NCBI GenBank assembly: GCA_963966185.1
Contig: CAWZYM010000258.1
Span: 147,001-211,000 of the forward strand
Origin: Rhabditoides inermis
Lineage: Eukaryota; Nematoda; Chromadorea; Rhabditida; Rhabditidae
Reading direction: 5' to 3'
Length of the DNA stretch: 64,000 bases
In this document: piece after piece, positions 42,473 to 55,428 of the stretch
Layout of the letters: each line of letters begins with the position of its first letter
Position numbering within the stretch: position 1 is the stretch's first letter
Program-made: the position numbers and the translations under genes
Notes under the pieces: model-generated
What the model saw: the letters and a program-made list of their open reading frames with translations, nothing else
Databases searched by the model: none
Told to the model about the DNA's origin: nothing

Positions 42473-43960
42473 GTTTTCTTACCCTCTGGCACCTTCTACA
42501 GGGATCTTCTTCCACAAAATTCGTCAAACACTGCAAAAGCAGTACGACGCACGCTCAACTAACCTAAAAAACAAATGGTTAGTCATCAAAAGAAATGAAC
42601 AACGCTTGACAAAAATCGAGTAGTTGTCAAATATGGCTATACCACGGCAAGAAAGGACCAGGTTATAAATACGCGAGTAGTATCAATGCAGTAAGCAAAC
42701 TTAGGCCCAAAATAAATAAGAAAAACAAATCACGGAACAAACTATTTGAATTTTAGCAACTGGTGCACATTTTCAACGTTTCCCGAAAAAAGTATCGGTC
42801 AATAGGAATCGTATTATTTTATTCACGAGACGATATATGTTTGTTCAATGAGTCGCATAATAGCTAAATCATATTTTTTATTCGTTTTTTTCATATGTAT
42901 GATGAGTATACACTTCATTTATATTTTACCTTATTTGTTTCTTCTTCATGTTTTTCCCCATCAGTAGCTAGATTAGATCTATACTTACACTAATACTAAC
43001 ATGAAATCATCTTAACTGAAATAATAATGTTCAAGACAAGTAGATTTGATAGCATGCATGTTTCTACCGCGTCTCTGACTCGATCAATCATGTCACTCAA
43101 GTGAAGGGTGCCATTGCCTGAGGGTGATCGCAGATCGATGCGTGCCCCTCTCTCTTACACCCCGCAGCGTGTGTGTGAATGATCCGTGAATTGCAGCGGC
43201 CGATTCCAGACTGCAACGAGATAGCTCCTCATAACTATACAAACATCTCACGCTCAAGCAATCCTATCCATTCATTCCATCTCATCCCATTCGATTCAAC
43301 GAGGAAAACTCGCGCACCTTACCGGTTTCCTTTTTGTATGTATAATCGATTGCTCGCATAGGTGTGGGTTCGTTTGTGCAGCAGTAGCCGTTCTGTTCCC
43401 GCCATTTCGCTCCTATCACCCCTTCCGTCCCACTACTACCCACTTCTTTAGCCGTTGCCTGTTTCTTTTCACGCGTTCCACCCGTTCTCTGTACTATTGA
43501 ATTGTGTCTGTTCGCAGTTCGCACTCAATATCTATTCCATTTGAATAGCTGTTTACTTCACCAATCCGTTCGCACGTCTAATCATGAATACCAATGATGT
43601 GCGCATTGCTTTTATGGGCGTGTGCTGCGTATCGCACTGATAAGCAGCTACTCCGGTTGAAGCGTCGCTGTTTTCCTCTCCTTCCCTAGGTGCGCCTTTG
43701 TTTTGCTGTTTCCCTGCGCGTCTCACTTTTTGCTATTGTCTTCTCACTACGCCGCTCGATAGTAGTATTATCTTACTGGATTCATTCTCCCGCAGGGGGC
43801 ATGCATATTTCCATTACACCCCCGCTGGTCACTCCCTCCCGGCCATAATTTCATATTCTCACATTGTCATCCAAGCGGCTCCGGCTGGAAAGGGTTACTA
43901 GTAAGCGGGTCTCCCGCGGGTATACTCAACTGACTCTCTCTCTCTCTCTCTGTCACTTCA

Positions 43961-43992
<32 letters not shown>

Positions 43993-44168
43993 CTCTCTCT
44001 CTCTCTCTCTTTCCCAAACGCGAGTAAATGGCAACCCGTTCGAAACGAGATGTCAGTCCACTTGAAATCCTTTCCCTTTCCTCCCTTTTCTCGAAAATTC
44101 TTCCCGGGGCTCTCATTTTTCTTTTCCTAAATGCCCGTTAGTCTCATTCCGTCCCATTGACCAAAAGG

Positions 44169-47100
44169 ATTTGCATTCCCTCCATTGAGTCAGCTCAGGA
44201 ATGCGCGAGGCAGATACCGCAAGTCAGTGTTGCATGCCATCTGTTCGCACTTGATATAGCACCTGTCTGTCGGTTGCTGTGTCTCTTTGGCTACTCACTC
44301 GACACCGTTTCATGTCTTATCTCCTCCATCTTCTAATTACTCGCTCGCCCGCGCAACTCTCTCGACGGCGCCCTTTCATCCCATCTCATCATAAACCATG
44401 CCACTTGCATGATTTGTTGATTTTACCAACCATACACTACGAACCACGCATATACTCGACTGATTCACAATGTTTCTACATTCTTCACACCCCTTCCATT
44501 TCGTGACTCACTCGGCTTATCACCGCACTCACTATCAATACAAAAAAGTTGTAACAGCGCTGAACAGGGCTGCGCATATATATTCGAATCCGTAATGTGG
44601 TTATGGTGGGTGCGCGTAACGCGATGCCCCGTCAATCAACCGCCATCCCGTCGCTATAATATTGTTATTGCTCGTCCACTCGACGTCCCATTGTGCGTAA
44701 TCCATGCCCGGGAAAGCCCCCGGATGGTCCCTTTCTCTCTCAGGTCACAGGTCATCCTAATGTGTGTATGTGTACTCAGTGTCACTCACTCGTTCACGCC
44801 CGCTTTTCGGGGTCAAAACAGCGTACGACGCTGTCCGGAATTTGCATTTCATCGAATCTGCGTGTGTCCGATGCTCCCATTGTTCGATTGTCTCCGCGGC
44901 TGTCCTCTTTCTCTCGCTTGCCTCATCCCTCTATGTCATATCCATTCCATGCCCGCTGACCAATGGATTGAGCGGATGGAAACACAGAGGGATGCTGCAT
45001 AATGTGCTTCCCCTGTGTGTTCTTGTGCTGATCTGGTTCGATCGTCTCATCTCCGCTCACCCGTTCAGTCTCCTTCTGTTGACCCTTCCCCTCCTGCCAA
45101 CCGCCCCCTTTCATCCCCTCGCATACGCATTACCATATTGTCCCCCTCAGGCCTCCTCTACCACTTGTATACTCCTCAATATCCATATGTCATCTCTCTC
45201 TCTCTCTCTCCCCTCCCTCCCTCCCTCTCCCCCTCCCCCGCTCTCTCTCTCTTTCTCCCCGCTTACTCTCTCTACCTCTTTCTCTCTCTATCTCTCCTTT
45301 TCTCTCTCTCTCTCTCCTTTACCCTCTCTCTCTTTTATCTTTCTCTATCTCTATCGCTGTCCCAAGTCCCAATCTTTCATACCCAACCGGTCTATACATG
45401 GAACTAAACCGGAGGATTATGATTATACCATTACACATTTCACACGACCACTAGCAGTCTATTCAGCCTTTCGTACAGTACTCTCTTCTCGGTTTTTGCC
45501 CCCCATTGTGTGTAGTCGGAGGAACGGCCCATTGATTCCCACGTACCCAATGAGCGTAGTATCTCTCGGCCCGCGGGCTCTCGCTAATCTTTCATATTCA
45601 CCTGCCATCGCCTCTAGCCATTGCCGAAGGCGTGAGGCGCGCGCGCGGGCGGAATAATTACGCGCGGGCTCTCGCCCACTTATGGGCCCTCCAGATACAT
45701 GCTGTGTCCACTCGTTGAGGGTGCTTCTAGGATGGCCCTCATCTCTGATTGTTGATAGAACCGCGTGTGTCCGATTGACCCGCACCCGTACACATTCCCA
45801 TCGCTATCCGTTCCGATCGCCACTTTTTCAAACCCGAAAGATTTCAAATCGCACATGTGATTCATACAGTCTCGAGTCGTGAGAACGGCAGAGATAGAGA
45901 TAGAGAGAACGCGATAGGGAGAGATGAGTGAGCGGGGATAGGGGATGAATCAAGTGTCCGGTGGTCCTTCATCCGTCCATCCGCCATATGCCGCCTGTTG
46001 CCATCTCTCGCATCCCTCAAAGCGGTCGCTTCCCGAATTGAATGCATATGCAAATGAGCCTTCGGTATGTCTCATCTCTTTTCCCGCCCGCTGGGAAATC
46101 AATCTTCCTCTCGGCTCTCCATTCTTGGTTATCTTTTCCGATACGATCTTCTTCATTATTTACACTAGGGTATGCGCGTGCATGGTACACCGATATAGGT
46201 TGTTTTAAGGCGTGTCTATTCCTTTCTCCACCTTATCTTCCATTGTAAATGCCACCGGCCACCTCAATTATCCTATCATCCTAGCCATATCGTCTCATCC
46301 TAGAATACAGTAATCCGAACCCCGATCCGCGTGCGTAATACAGCCACTGACCCCGCAATTAGACAGCTGATCCCGCGCGGTTCTGCGAAATTATGCAAAT
46401 TAGCTGGATTTGGCGGGCTCGCTGGTTTATTGCCCTTGGTCAGTTTCTTGTGCCTCGCTGGCACTTCGCTCGATTTGCGTGCCGTCCTCGTTTCGTTCTC
46501 CTCGCACCCCATTCTCCCCTCTGCTAACTGCCGCCTCCCAAACCGCCAATTCACTCCCCCTTTACGATCTCCCTTCAACCACCTGCATGTATTTGTGTCG
46601 TATTCCAATCGCTTCCCTACACTTTGTTGATGTTGATATTCAAAAGTAATCCGCACACCTGCAGTGTCGGCGCGCTCTTTGATGCACTGACTGCACCGTA
46701 CTCGTACTATCCTTGTTTTCTCCCTCATCCCTAACACCACAACACCGCATTGTCTCTCTTTGTGAGAGGGATGCGCCATGTGCCCATTCATTATCCCATC
46801 AATCCTCTCTCGCTATGATAATAATGATGTAGTCTCTATGTGTTGCCACCACCCGCCACTCATATCATGTCTAATTGTCGTATCTCGGTGTCCTTGATCC
46901 ATTCCCCCTCTCTCCCGCCCCTCGCCCCTTGTACTCTGTTGGGGGCGGGGCGAGTGCGGATCAGATTGGCAGCAGCCAGCATGCATCGTTCGGCTCAGAG
47001 GCGCCCAGTCGCTCTTCCCGCCTCTGAATCACCCCTATCATGTTATGAATATGATTAGTCTTTTTCCCCTGTAATATTTTGGTTGGCTCACCGTATCATG

Positions 47101-47278
47101 TTATCATGCGATGAGTCACACTGTGGATGAATTCTATTGACGCTGTGCCGTTTCGTAAGAATTCTCGCACATTCAACACATTTACGACCACTCTCTCTCT
47201 GTGCATTTTGAAACGTTTTCGTAGCGTGCGTACAGCCCATAAGGACAGTTGAAACGGCTTGGATGGGCTGATTTGCAT
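44169..47278. promoter_or_regulatory. Cluster of five perfect POU octamers (ATTTGCAT/ATGCAAAT)
   Basis: Exact octamers are at 44169-44176, 44840-44847, 46048-46055, 46393-46400 and 47271-47278, all upstream of the dystroglycan start at 47697. The octamer is the classical site of POU-domain factors. Function is inferred from the motif only. Confidence 0.5.
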
Positions 47279-47376
47279 AATAGAGGTCGCATTGGCACGG
47301 CCATTCCGCAACAATGCGCAACCAGCAAACACATGCAGGCAGAGGCGCGCATTTCTTCACCTGCCCATCTGCAGAT

Positions 47377-47378
<2 letters not shown>

Positions 47379-47412
<34 letters not shown>
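47379..47412. repeat. (CT)n microsatellite upstream of dgn-1
   Basis: Perfect CT run about 285 nt before the dystroglycan start codon. Confidence 0.95.
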
Positions 47413-47415
<3 letters not shown>

Positions 47416-47696
47416 GGCTATTCCCATTTATGTCCTCCCGATGACCCTCGCAATCTTGTTATACCCCCTTGCGCGTCTTCTTTGCATTACGTTGCGCAGT
47501 CTCCCACCCCCTCCCTCTCTTTCTCCGCGAGAATTGCTCATTACTTGGGGCGGCTTCTCACACCCAAATACCAATTCCACCAATTCGCAATACGCGCTTA
47601 CTCATCTCGAGTGTGTATTCTGCGATTCGCCCGCCCATTACTTTCCACTATAGCGTTAGTGTTGTGCGATCTTTCGATTCCATCCCTTTGAAGAAC

Positions 47697-48647
47697 ATGC
47701 GTGTCTGGCTCGCCCTCGCGGCGACCCTCGCAGCCGCCCTCGCTCTACCCACATCCAAGGTACGCCCACTCACACGCTGAACTGGTTTGAGTTTTACAAC
47801 TGTTTACAGTCTGGTAGTTTACGACTGTTGTGTAGGATTTTCTATATGATAAGCTATGCTGGCTTAAAAGATACCAACTTGATATTTGCAGATTGTGTTC
47901 GTAGGCCAGCTGATCTCGCTTCCCTTGGATGAGTCGAGTGTGGTGGAGGACGCGTCGGGCGAGACGCTGCCTCAATGGGTCATCCACCGCGACAACACAC
48001 TGCAGGGCATACCCACCAAGGACGACGTCGGAAAGCACTTCATCAAGGTACGTCAATCAACCCACATCAAAGCGGTTCTCATGCTTCGCGGTGATATTAG
48101 CGCATGCGTGGATGGTACCATGGTACAATGTGGGGCGGTGAGTCACACGCCACAGCTCCCGAAATGTCATCAGACAAGACATGTGCGCCAGCCTGATAGC
48201 GCGAATCTGGAGAAAGGACGCATGGGTTCGCGTTGAATGTCGCCGCGTAAACACGCTTGGGAATGGTGGACAAGGGCTTGAGTTCCATTGAAGACCAGTG
48301 AACAAGGAGCATTGATAGAAACTATAGAACATGTGCGCGTTGCTTCGCGCTGAAGCTGAAGAATGTGGCAAGCTGAAGTAGCACTCAAGTAGTCCAGTAA
48401 GTATAAGTGCGTTGTAGGTGACTCCGCCGGGCGCCGCGCCTCTGGTGCTGGAGCTGATTGTGAAGGAGGAGGAGGCGAATCCGTGCAAGGACGCCGACAC
48501 ATACTGGATAGAGAACGGCGCCGAGGAGACGAGCCTCGCCGCCAAGATCGACGCCATCCAAGACATGGCCGATAACACGGGATTCCAGGCAGACGCGTTC
48601 AGGGTGAGAAGCGCTTCTCTCTCTATCCCCTCTTTCTCTTTCTTTCG

Positions 48648-48700
<53 letters not shown>

Positions 48701-49069
48701 CTTCTCTTTCAGACGTACTCTCTCAAGTACAGCCGCTCGTTCCGCAGCGTGGAGCCGATCGGTGAGGATCTTCCGGAGGGCACGGAGCGGGTGGTGAGCT
48801 ACATGGCCGGCTGCGAACTCGAGGACACCATCGACACGATGAGCAAGATGATGGAGGAGGTCGGCGGGGACGAGGACGACTTCGAGCCCATCGTGAGTCG
48901 GGTTTTTTAAAACTCCGTCGGCGGGACATTATATTGAACTATTTGTTTTCAGCTTGTCAAGGGTCGCGTTCTGCCGCGCAAGCAGAGAGACAGGGACGGA
49001 GACGTTCTGTCGGCGTTTTCCGACTTTAACACTGGCGCGCCGGTTGAGGAGGTGAGCCTAGCTGCATAT

Positions 49070-49115
<46 letters not shown>

Positions 49116-50460
49116 TTCCTCATCTTCTCCTCTCCAGACTACCACTACTCCTGTGCACACTACCACCCGCCGCTCGGTCGACCACCCGCCCGCCAGGATC
49201 AATTCCATCTCCACCATCAACTGCATCCGGTACGTACTTTGCATAATGAGCGGAAGTGCGCGGAGCGCGGCTGTGTGTCGTGGCATAATCCGAGTGGTTC
49301 CTTTGACGCCACCGCCGGATGTTGTATTCGCTTCTCGCCCTTTCTTCCCCGCGCAACTCTTTCTCATTGATCTAGATCGCGTGGTTCTAGACACAAAAAG
49401 AGAGGGGGAAAAGGCTGTGGCGGTCAGAAAGGCCGAGCGGTCTGCCATTTGCTAATTCTGCGAACATGGGTTTTTCTATACAAAGTTCATGCGCTTCCGT
49501 TCCACACTGTGCAGGGCATACGAAGATGGGAGGGAAAGAAGGGGGGGGGGGTGAATGTGTGAATAATCGTCCCTCTCTTATGATCTAATCGAATCAGTGT
49601 AGAGCGGGGCAGTCTTTTGTCTCTCTTGCTCATGCGAGCAGCTGCAATCTATTCACCCGCGCACACACTCACTCACACCCCATGTATTCTGCATATTGAA
49701 TCATCCGATCGGAGATGGAGAGAGACAAGAGGGAAGGGGGAGAGCGTAATCCGAACACGCTCACCATACAATTAGCCGATGATCCGTTGTCTCTGGGGAG
49801 TCGCATGTGTGAAATGGCGCGCAATCAATCCGTCGTTTCCATCCCATTCGAGCGCGCGCCTTATTGGGATCACTCTAAAAGCTGGAGCGAGGGACTGGCG
49901 GACTGGTCATTCGATCTGCGCTCGAGCTTTAATTACCCCACATTTGACACTCGCAATGGGCGAGAGACAGGCAAATGAGCACAATATGCGCATATAATGG
50001 CTGGCAGGCTGTAGCAGAAAACAGGAAATCGAGAATACAATTGGATTTGAATTGACCTCTCTCTTTTTTCAGCGGCGCCTTCTGCCAGCAGGACATTTCG
50101 ACCGTGTTCACTGACGCCGAGGACGGAAACACGGGCAAGCTGAAGCTGACGGTGAGTAAACAACTATACAACAACATGCATGCAAACTAAACAACATGTG
50201 AACAATTCAGGTTGCGTCCATCTCTTCGAGTGACAAGCCGTGGATGGCTGGTGTGGGCGAAAGACTGGAGGGAGTGAGCCTGGAGGAGGGCAAGTACGAG
50301 TTCCGACTGGAGGCGCGCGACAAGAAGGGACAGGTGCGTCTCTCTCTCTCTATCTCTATCTCTATCTCTATCTCTCTTTATCCTCTCTCTATCCCCTCTC
50401 TATCCTCTCTCTATCCTCTCTCTATCCTCTCTCTATCCTCTCTCTATCCTCTCTCTCTCT

Positions 50461-50505
<45 letters not shown>

Positions 50506-51395
50506 ATATCTCTCCCCCTCCCTTCTCTCACATCCTCTCTTCAGATGGCGTCTGCTCCGTTCTCCGTGGTTGTGAAGGCGGCTCCTCCGACTGCTCACCT
50601 GGTTCGCACCGAGCTCGAGTCTCCCTCGCTGGTGGTGATGCAGACGCAGCCTTCGCAGCTGCCGTCTCTGATCCGTCAGCTGGCTCGCGCCATGGGCGGT
50701 CAGATGGAGGAGGTTCGAGTGCACGCGGTCGAGAAGAGCGACAAGCGCGCCGTCGTCGTCTGGTCCAACGCCACCCTTGCCCACCGCACCTGCCCCCACA
50801 AGCAGCTCGCCCACATGAACGACCGCATGCTCGCCAAGGTAAAGTTTGTTTGAATCACTGTGTGTACTGATTGCGTGTGTTTCAGAACGGTCAGGTGCGC
50901 ACGTCGTTTGTGCGCGCGGTGGGCAAGCTGTTCCACGTGCGCTCTGTGAAGATGGTGTCGGTGGGGGCGTGCGACGAGTCTGGCGTGTCGACGTCGACCC
51001 CCGTCAGCTCGGCGCCCGCCGTCACCCCGTCCGAGAGCAGCGTCGCGCACATTGTGCTCACCGGCGTCGGCCTGCTGCTCCTTCTCCTGCTCGCTCTGCT
51101 CTGTCTGCTGTGCTGTGTGCTGCGGCGCTCGCGCAAGACGAAGCAGTCTGCGTACGTGTCCAAGGGCAAGCCGGTCGTGTTCCCGGAGGAGGTGGGCGAG
51201 GACGAGGAGAAGGCGGTGGCGTCGACGCCGATGCTGGTGCGGGAGGAGCGCGCGCCGCTCAAGGTGTCGCAGCACGACAACCCGCTGTACCGGCCGCCGC
51301 CGCCCGTGCAGCCGACGCGCGCCGCCCCGTCTGCTGGCGCCGTCCATCACTCGAACCCCGCTCAGCGCCTGCCCCCGCCCTACGTGCCCCCCTAA
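47697..51395 (+). CDS. dgn-1: Dystroglycan (DGN-1-like)
   Basis: Ten exons close in phase to 593 aa: 47697-47759, 47892-48047, 48418-48603, 48713-48892, 48953-49051, 49138-49229, 50073-50151, 50211-50333, 50545-50838 and 50886-51395. A signal peptide (MRVWLALAATLAAALALP) is followed by an extracellular region with Cys-containing and cadherin-like segments. Residues ~229-240 form only a very short Thr-rich stretch (TTTTPVHTTTRR), so there is no long mucin domain, as in C. elegans DGN-1. A SEA-like region follows, with a glycosylation site in WSNAT. One membrane span lies at about 479-503 (HIVLTGVGLLLLLLLALL). The basic juxtamembrane SRKTKQSAYVSKGKPVVFPEE parallels vertebrate beta-dystroglycan, and the protein ends PPPYVPP, the dystrophin WW/EF-hand ligand motif. 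It should link laminin-type basement membrane to the cytoskeleton. A poly(A) signal is at 51800. Confidence 0.96.
48648..48698. repeat. (CT)n microsatellite in dgn-1 intron 3
   Basis: CT run filling the intron between 48603 and 48713. Confidence 0.95.
49073..49109. repeat. (CT)n microsatellite in dgn-1 intron 5
   Basis: CT run beginning about 20 nt after the donor of the exon ending at 49051 and filling much of this 86-nt intron. Confidence 0.95.
49230..50072. other. dgn-1 intron 6, no embedded gene seen
   Basis: 843-nt intron with a purine-rich block and a poly-G run near 49540-49550. An isolated ggccgagcggtct at about 49430 resembles a tRNA D-arm, but there is no box B after it. Confidence 0.5.
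50337..50502. repeat. (CTCTAT/CT)n compound microsatellite in dgn-1 intron 8
   Basis: tctcta hexamers give way to repeated tctctatcc units, then a CT run. It fills almost the whole 211-nt intron. Confidence 0.95.
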
Positions 51396-52787
51396 CCAGC
51401 CAGCTACTCTGACTGAGCCACTCCGGTGCCACCACCTATTCATTGTCTCCCTCTCCCCCCTCTCTCTCTCACCTCCTCGTCTCACTCACGGGAATTGTCT
51501 CTCTCTCTCATCCTGCCCCTTCTCTCTGTTCCATGCTCTCTCTCTCTCTCTCACACACACAGGCAGCTTTCACACTCACTCTGTATGGTTCGATGAACCG
51601 CCTTTCAGTTCTTTACGTCGCCTATTGTTTTGTTTTATCGTTTTATGATCACGTCTTGGGCGATTTCTAGTTGTACTAGCGTTTGCATATTACATGTTTG
51701 CAGATTGTTATTTTGTGTTACCAATTTCTCTCTGTGACCAACACTCGCTGCTCCCATTTTGAAAACAGCTACACTTATTGTTTGTGTGTACATAAGTCTA
51801 ATAAAACTCAGATTTTCATCGCCCCTTTGACGTGCGAGAACATCGACGTTGCTCGCAGTCGACCAATCTCGGTTTGATCAGTGTCGACGAACTCCTCAGA
51901 ATGTTGAGCTTGTTCACGCACATGTTCCACAGGTACTCGTTTCGGTGGATCGTGTACTTCACTCTCTGGCTCACCTTCAGCTCTTCAAAATGCGTCGCTT
52001 GCGATCGGTTTCTTTTTGTGGGAGGATTCGTCTGTAACCGACACACATCTATCACCGCTTAGTTGAACCTATGTACAGTATCCTTCATCCCAGGTACGAT
52101 AAACTGATTGAGATGCAGTAATTTAGTCAAGGTACAGTAAGGCCGAGGTTCAGTAACATTCTCACATCCATCAGAGCAGAAGAACTTGACTCGATACGCA
52201 GCTGGCCGTTAGGTCAGTGACAATCTGGGTGCAGACAACATCGGGCTACACATATGCTGGTCCACAATATAGTCATGGGAATATGATGTGATGCAATGCA
52301 GTCGACAGTGTATGATCTACACACTTCTAGCAGTGTGGGTTAGCATCTCTTCGACTCGTGCACTCGCATACACGTAGTCTTCGTTCGCGCACCGGCGAGT
52401 CGATAGCCGCTCGTCGCAGTCTCGGCAACGAGCAAAGTCGCCAGTCTAAAAACACGATTCTGTGAGAGGGAAAGACGGAGAGAGAAGGAAATGAGAAAGA
52501 AGAGAAGGGACGGTGTGCTTGAACCGCTTCCAATCGTTATAACTTTGCATTTGATAAATGCCTGGTTGTTTTGAAACGTACGTTGGGTGCTCACGTCGAG
52601 GACGCGATGGTAGTGCATCCGGGAAGGCGCAGTATCAAGTGCCGCGGCAGAAACATCTACGCATTGGCTGTCTGAAAAAAAAGTTTTCTATCAACATCAC
52701 TCCGAGTCGTCATTGTCAGTTCAACTCATCTCACATCTTTCTGCCACTCACTCTTTCTGTGTTCTGTCATTGGTCTGCATCGCAAGA

Positions 52788-52849
<62 letters not shown>

Positions 52850-54490
52850 AGGGAGACTTTGAGGATCTAGCTGAACAGTGTAATGTAATGGATAAAATAG
52901 AGTCGAGTATTGTTGTCATTGTGGCAGATGTTGTAACCTATCCTATGAGTTGTTTGGTCACTCCGTTGTGCGAAATCGGTCAGTTCAGTTTAGAGACATC
53001 ATTGGACCAGTGGTTTCGATTCCGGCAGCAGTCAGTCTCTTCGAAACTGCCGTCGCAACTGTGTTCATAACGCGACCGAACCACACTTGCTGCCTGGGAC
53101 GGTACGTGTGACAAGAACTAGTTACTGCAGCCTGAAGTGTAGGCGTTATCGGAAATGTTCGCGACTTTTGCTAGTTCTCCGTCCAGTAACCAGTAACACA
53201 CATTGTCGCGCCCAACGCGGATCGAAATCTAGAGAACTAGACGTAGCCAGTTTAATATAAGAAGTACACGAATGTTGCGTTGCGGGCCGTATTGCGGGCT
53301 ACACCCTTGATTGCTATCTTTGTCGATAAATACTCCGTTGGAAGCCTGTGCTACATTCGTAACACACATGCGCTTCTCGCTTCTCCAGCGGGTGATGACA
53401 AACTAAAAAAGGTGTGTCTAGACACTGCACACTCACTGCCTGAGACTCACCGCCAAGCACTTGTCTGTCGCTCCGTAGTGGCCGCGCCACTCGAGCACTG
53501 CTCGGCGAGTGCAAAAGCAGCGCACGCGAGTAAGACAAGCCACCTCTCCGCTTCTCGTACATCAGTGACACGGCGTTGCGGCGCCCGCGCGCCTCACACG
53601 CCGATTAGTGCGGCTCTCAGACGCTCCGTGTGAGAGATGCGCGAGAGCGGCGCAGTGAGCGCTCGAGAGAGGCAGATGCGAGAGAGTATTTGATGATGAC
53701 CGTTCATTCAAATCACATACATACACATCATGCTTATCAGAACAGGTAAATCTGCCTCATAATCCACTTGGTTGTCTATTCGTTTTAGAAGTTGATATGA
53801 CATGTGAGAAGTTGCTGATACGGACAACGGGTCTTCTGATTTTTCGTTCTTGTGGAACACGAAACAACACGTTTCAAATTGCCGAATCCGAATTTAAAAA
53901 AACTTGAAAGTAGTAGTATATTGCACATTATACGCTGACAAAGTACTGAATGTGAGCGTTAATTTTCTCAGTACTCATACCCGTCTCTATCGAATGCAGG
54001 TTTGATCTGTTGGCCATGGATTCGTCCGTCGAACTTTGCCTTCAACTTCTTTTCTTCTTTTCTAATAGTGAAATCTGTTCGACTCTTCACACCAATGAAG
54101 AAGTAGGAAATCATGATTAGACGAGTTTTATTGTCATTGACAACCCCAATACATTCCAAATAGTTTTTTTAAAGTTTTGAACAGAAGTTGTGTTTTACGC
54201 ACATACAGTTCTAAGTTCTTATACCATTGCTTTCATTTAACAAAATTTCCGCGTATCTATCGAGCCGTTGAGTGAATCGGCTGAGTTAACGAGATCGTCA
54301 AGATTCGAAGAAACGAGCCGCCTGACAGTCTGATATGATAATCGGACGATATTGGATTCAAGTTTTCACGTCGACTTCTACAAGTTCTCCACCATAAAGG
54401 TTTTTTGGTGACTAGTATATCGGTTATTTCATTTATCAGGCAGTCATTCCATACACATTTCAAGTCCTTTTAGTTCTAGTATTTCACAGA
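51396..54490. other. Intergenic, no gene recognised
   Basis: Contains the dgn-1 3' UTR (AATAAA at 51800-51805) and a GA microsatellite at about 52791-52842. The bases near 54180-54480 match the DNA upstream of the second receptor copy (about 60190-60450) and so belong to the duplicated unit. Open frames at 52558-53070 and 53280-53633 (+) have no recognisable domains or flanking exons. Confidence 0.5.
52791..52842. repeat. (GA)n microsatellite
   Basis: Perfect GA run of about 50 nt followed by ggga units. Confidence 0.95.
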
Positions 54491-55102
54491 ATGACTGCAC
54501 CGCCTCCCACGCCCGGCTTCGAATGGCGTCCGGCCCTCAACTGTTCATCTACGGATCCATGGACAGCCAGGTACATATGTAACGATCATGAAGGGTCTTG
54601 AAGTTCATGATCTCAGAACAAAATACATCATTCAATTGACCTACTCTCTGCCAACTCTTTTTGTATACGCACGCATCATTTTTATAATTTGTAGAGACAA
54701 GTCGAAAATGTACTCGAATTCATTTTATACCATATTTGTCGTTCTGTCAGGAACAGTGAGCGTACTTACGATGCGTTGTCTGATTGTTTTTTTTCCAGAA
54801 CGTGTGTATTTTACTATTCGACTTTTGCACCGTTCGTTTTCTACGCATAGCTATTTGGTGTCAGGTGTGTACTTATACAATATATGTATGTTCTTATTCA
54901 ACTATTACACTCATGGAATGTGTACTATGTTCATAATGATTTTGAAGGATCTCTTAAACAGTGTCAACATCAATAATAGAAGCTATTGGGTGTCGATAGT
55001 TTTATTTACCGACAAATACAACACATTTGTGCAATTATATTTAATGGTTGTAATGGATATGAATCGATTGAGTGCGATTTTGATGATCACATATTCTTCG
55101 GT

Positions 55103-55146
<44 letters not shown>

Positions 55147-55377
55147 AAGAGAGAGAGAAGAGGGAAGGGAGAGAATGAGGGAGGGAGGATGGGTGAGGGA
55201 GAAAGAGCGAGACAAGTTACACTCAGATTTGGACTCGGTTTCGTGTCCGTCTCCTGTTGTGTATCTGTTTCGTCCTCCCATTTGCCACTACTTGGCACGT
55301 ACTTATGGATCCGGGATTCTTGTCTCCATCTGGAGCCGGACTGTCTTTAGCGATGTTCTCTCGATTCGCATGGGTGC

Positions 55378-55428
<51 letters not shown>

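Larger units (their letters stand above)
42473..47696. other. 5.2-kb intergenic region between divergent plp-1 and dystroglycan genes
   Basis: No exon chain was supported. The plp-1-proximal kilobase is AT-rich. From about 43.1 kb the DNA becomes C- and pyrimidine-rich, with (CT)n runs near 43937-44010, 45197-45310 and 47379-47412. Five perfect POU octamers lie between 44169 and 47278. It presumably holds the plp-1 promoter and the upstream regulatory DNA of dgn-1. Confidence 0.6.

Noticed and set aside
44764..45657. 297-aa open frame on the plus strand in the plp-1/dgn-1 spacer
   Set aside because: Dominated by CT-repeat-encoded Leu/Ser/Pro. There is no domain and it contains a microsatellite, so it is not a gene.
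49425..49445. tRNA D-arm-like ggccgagcggtct in dgn-1 intron 6
   Set aside because: There is no box B or acceptor stem downstream.
52558..53633. Open frames of 170 and 117 aa
   Set aside because: The first reads through a GA microsatellite; neither has recognisable residues or convincing splice borders.
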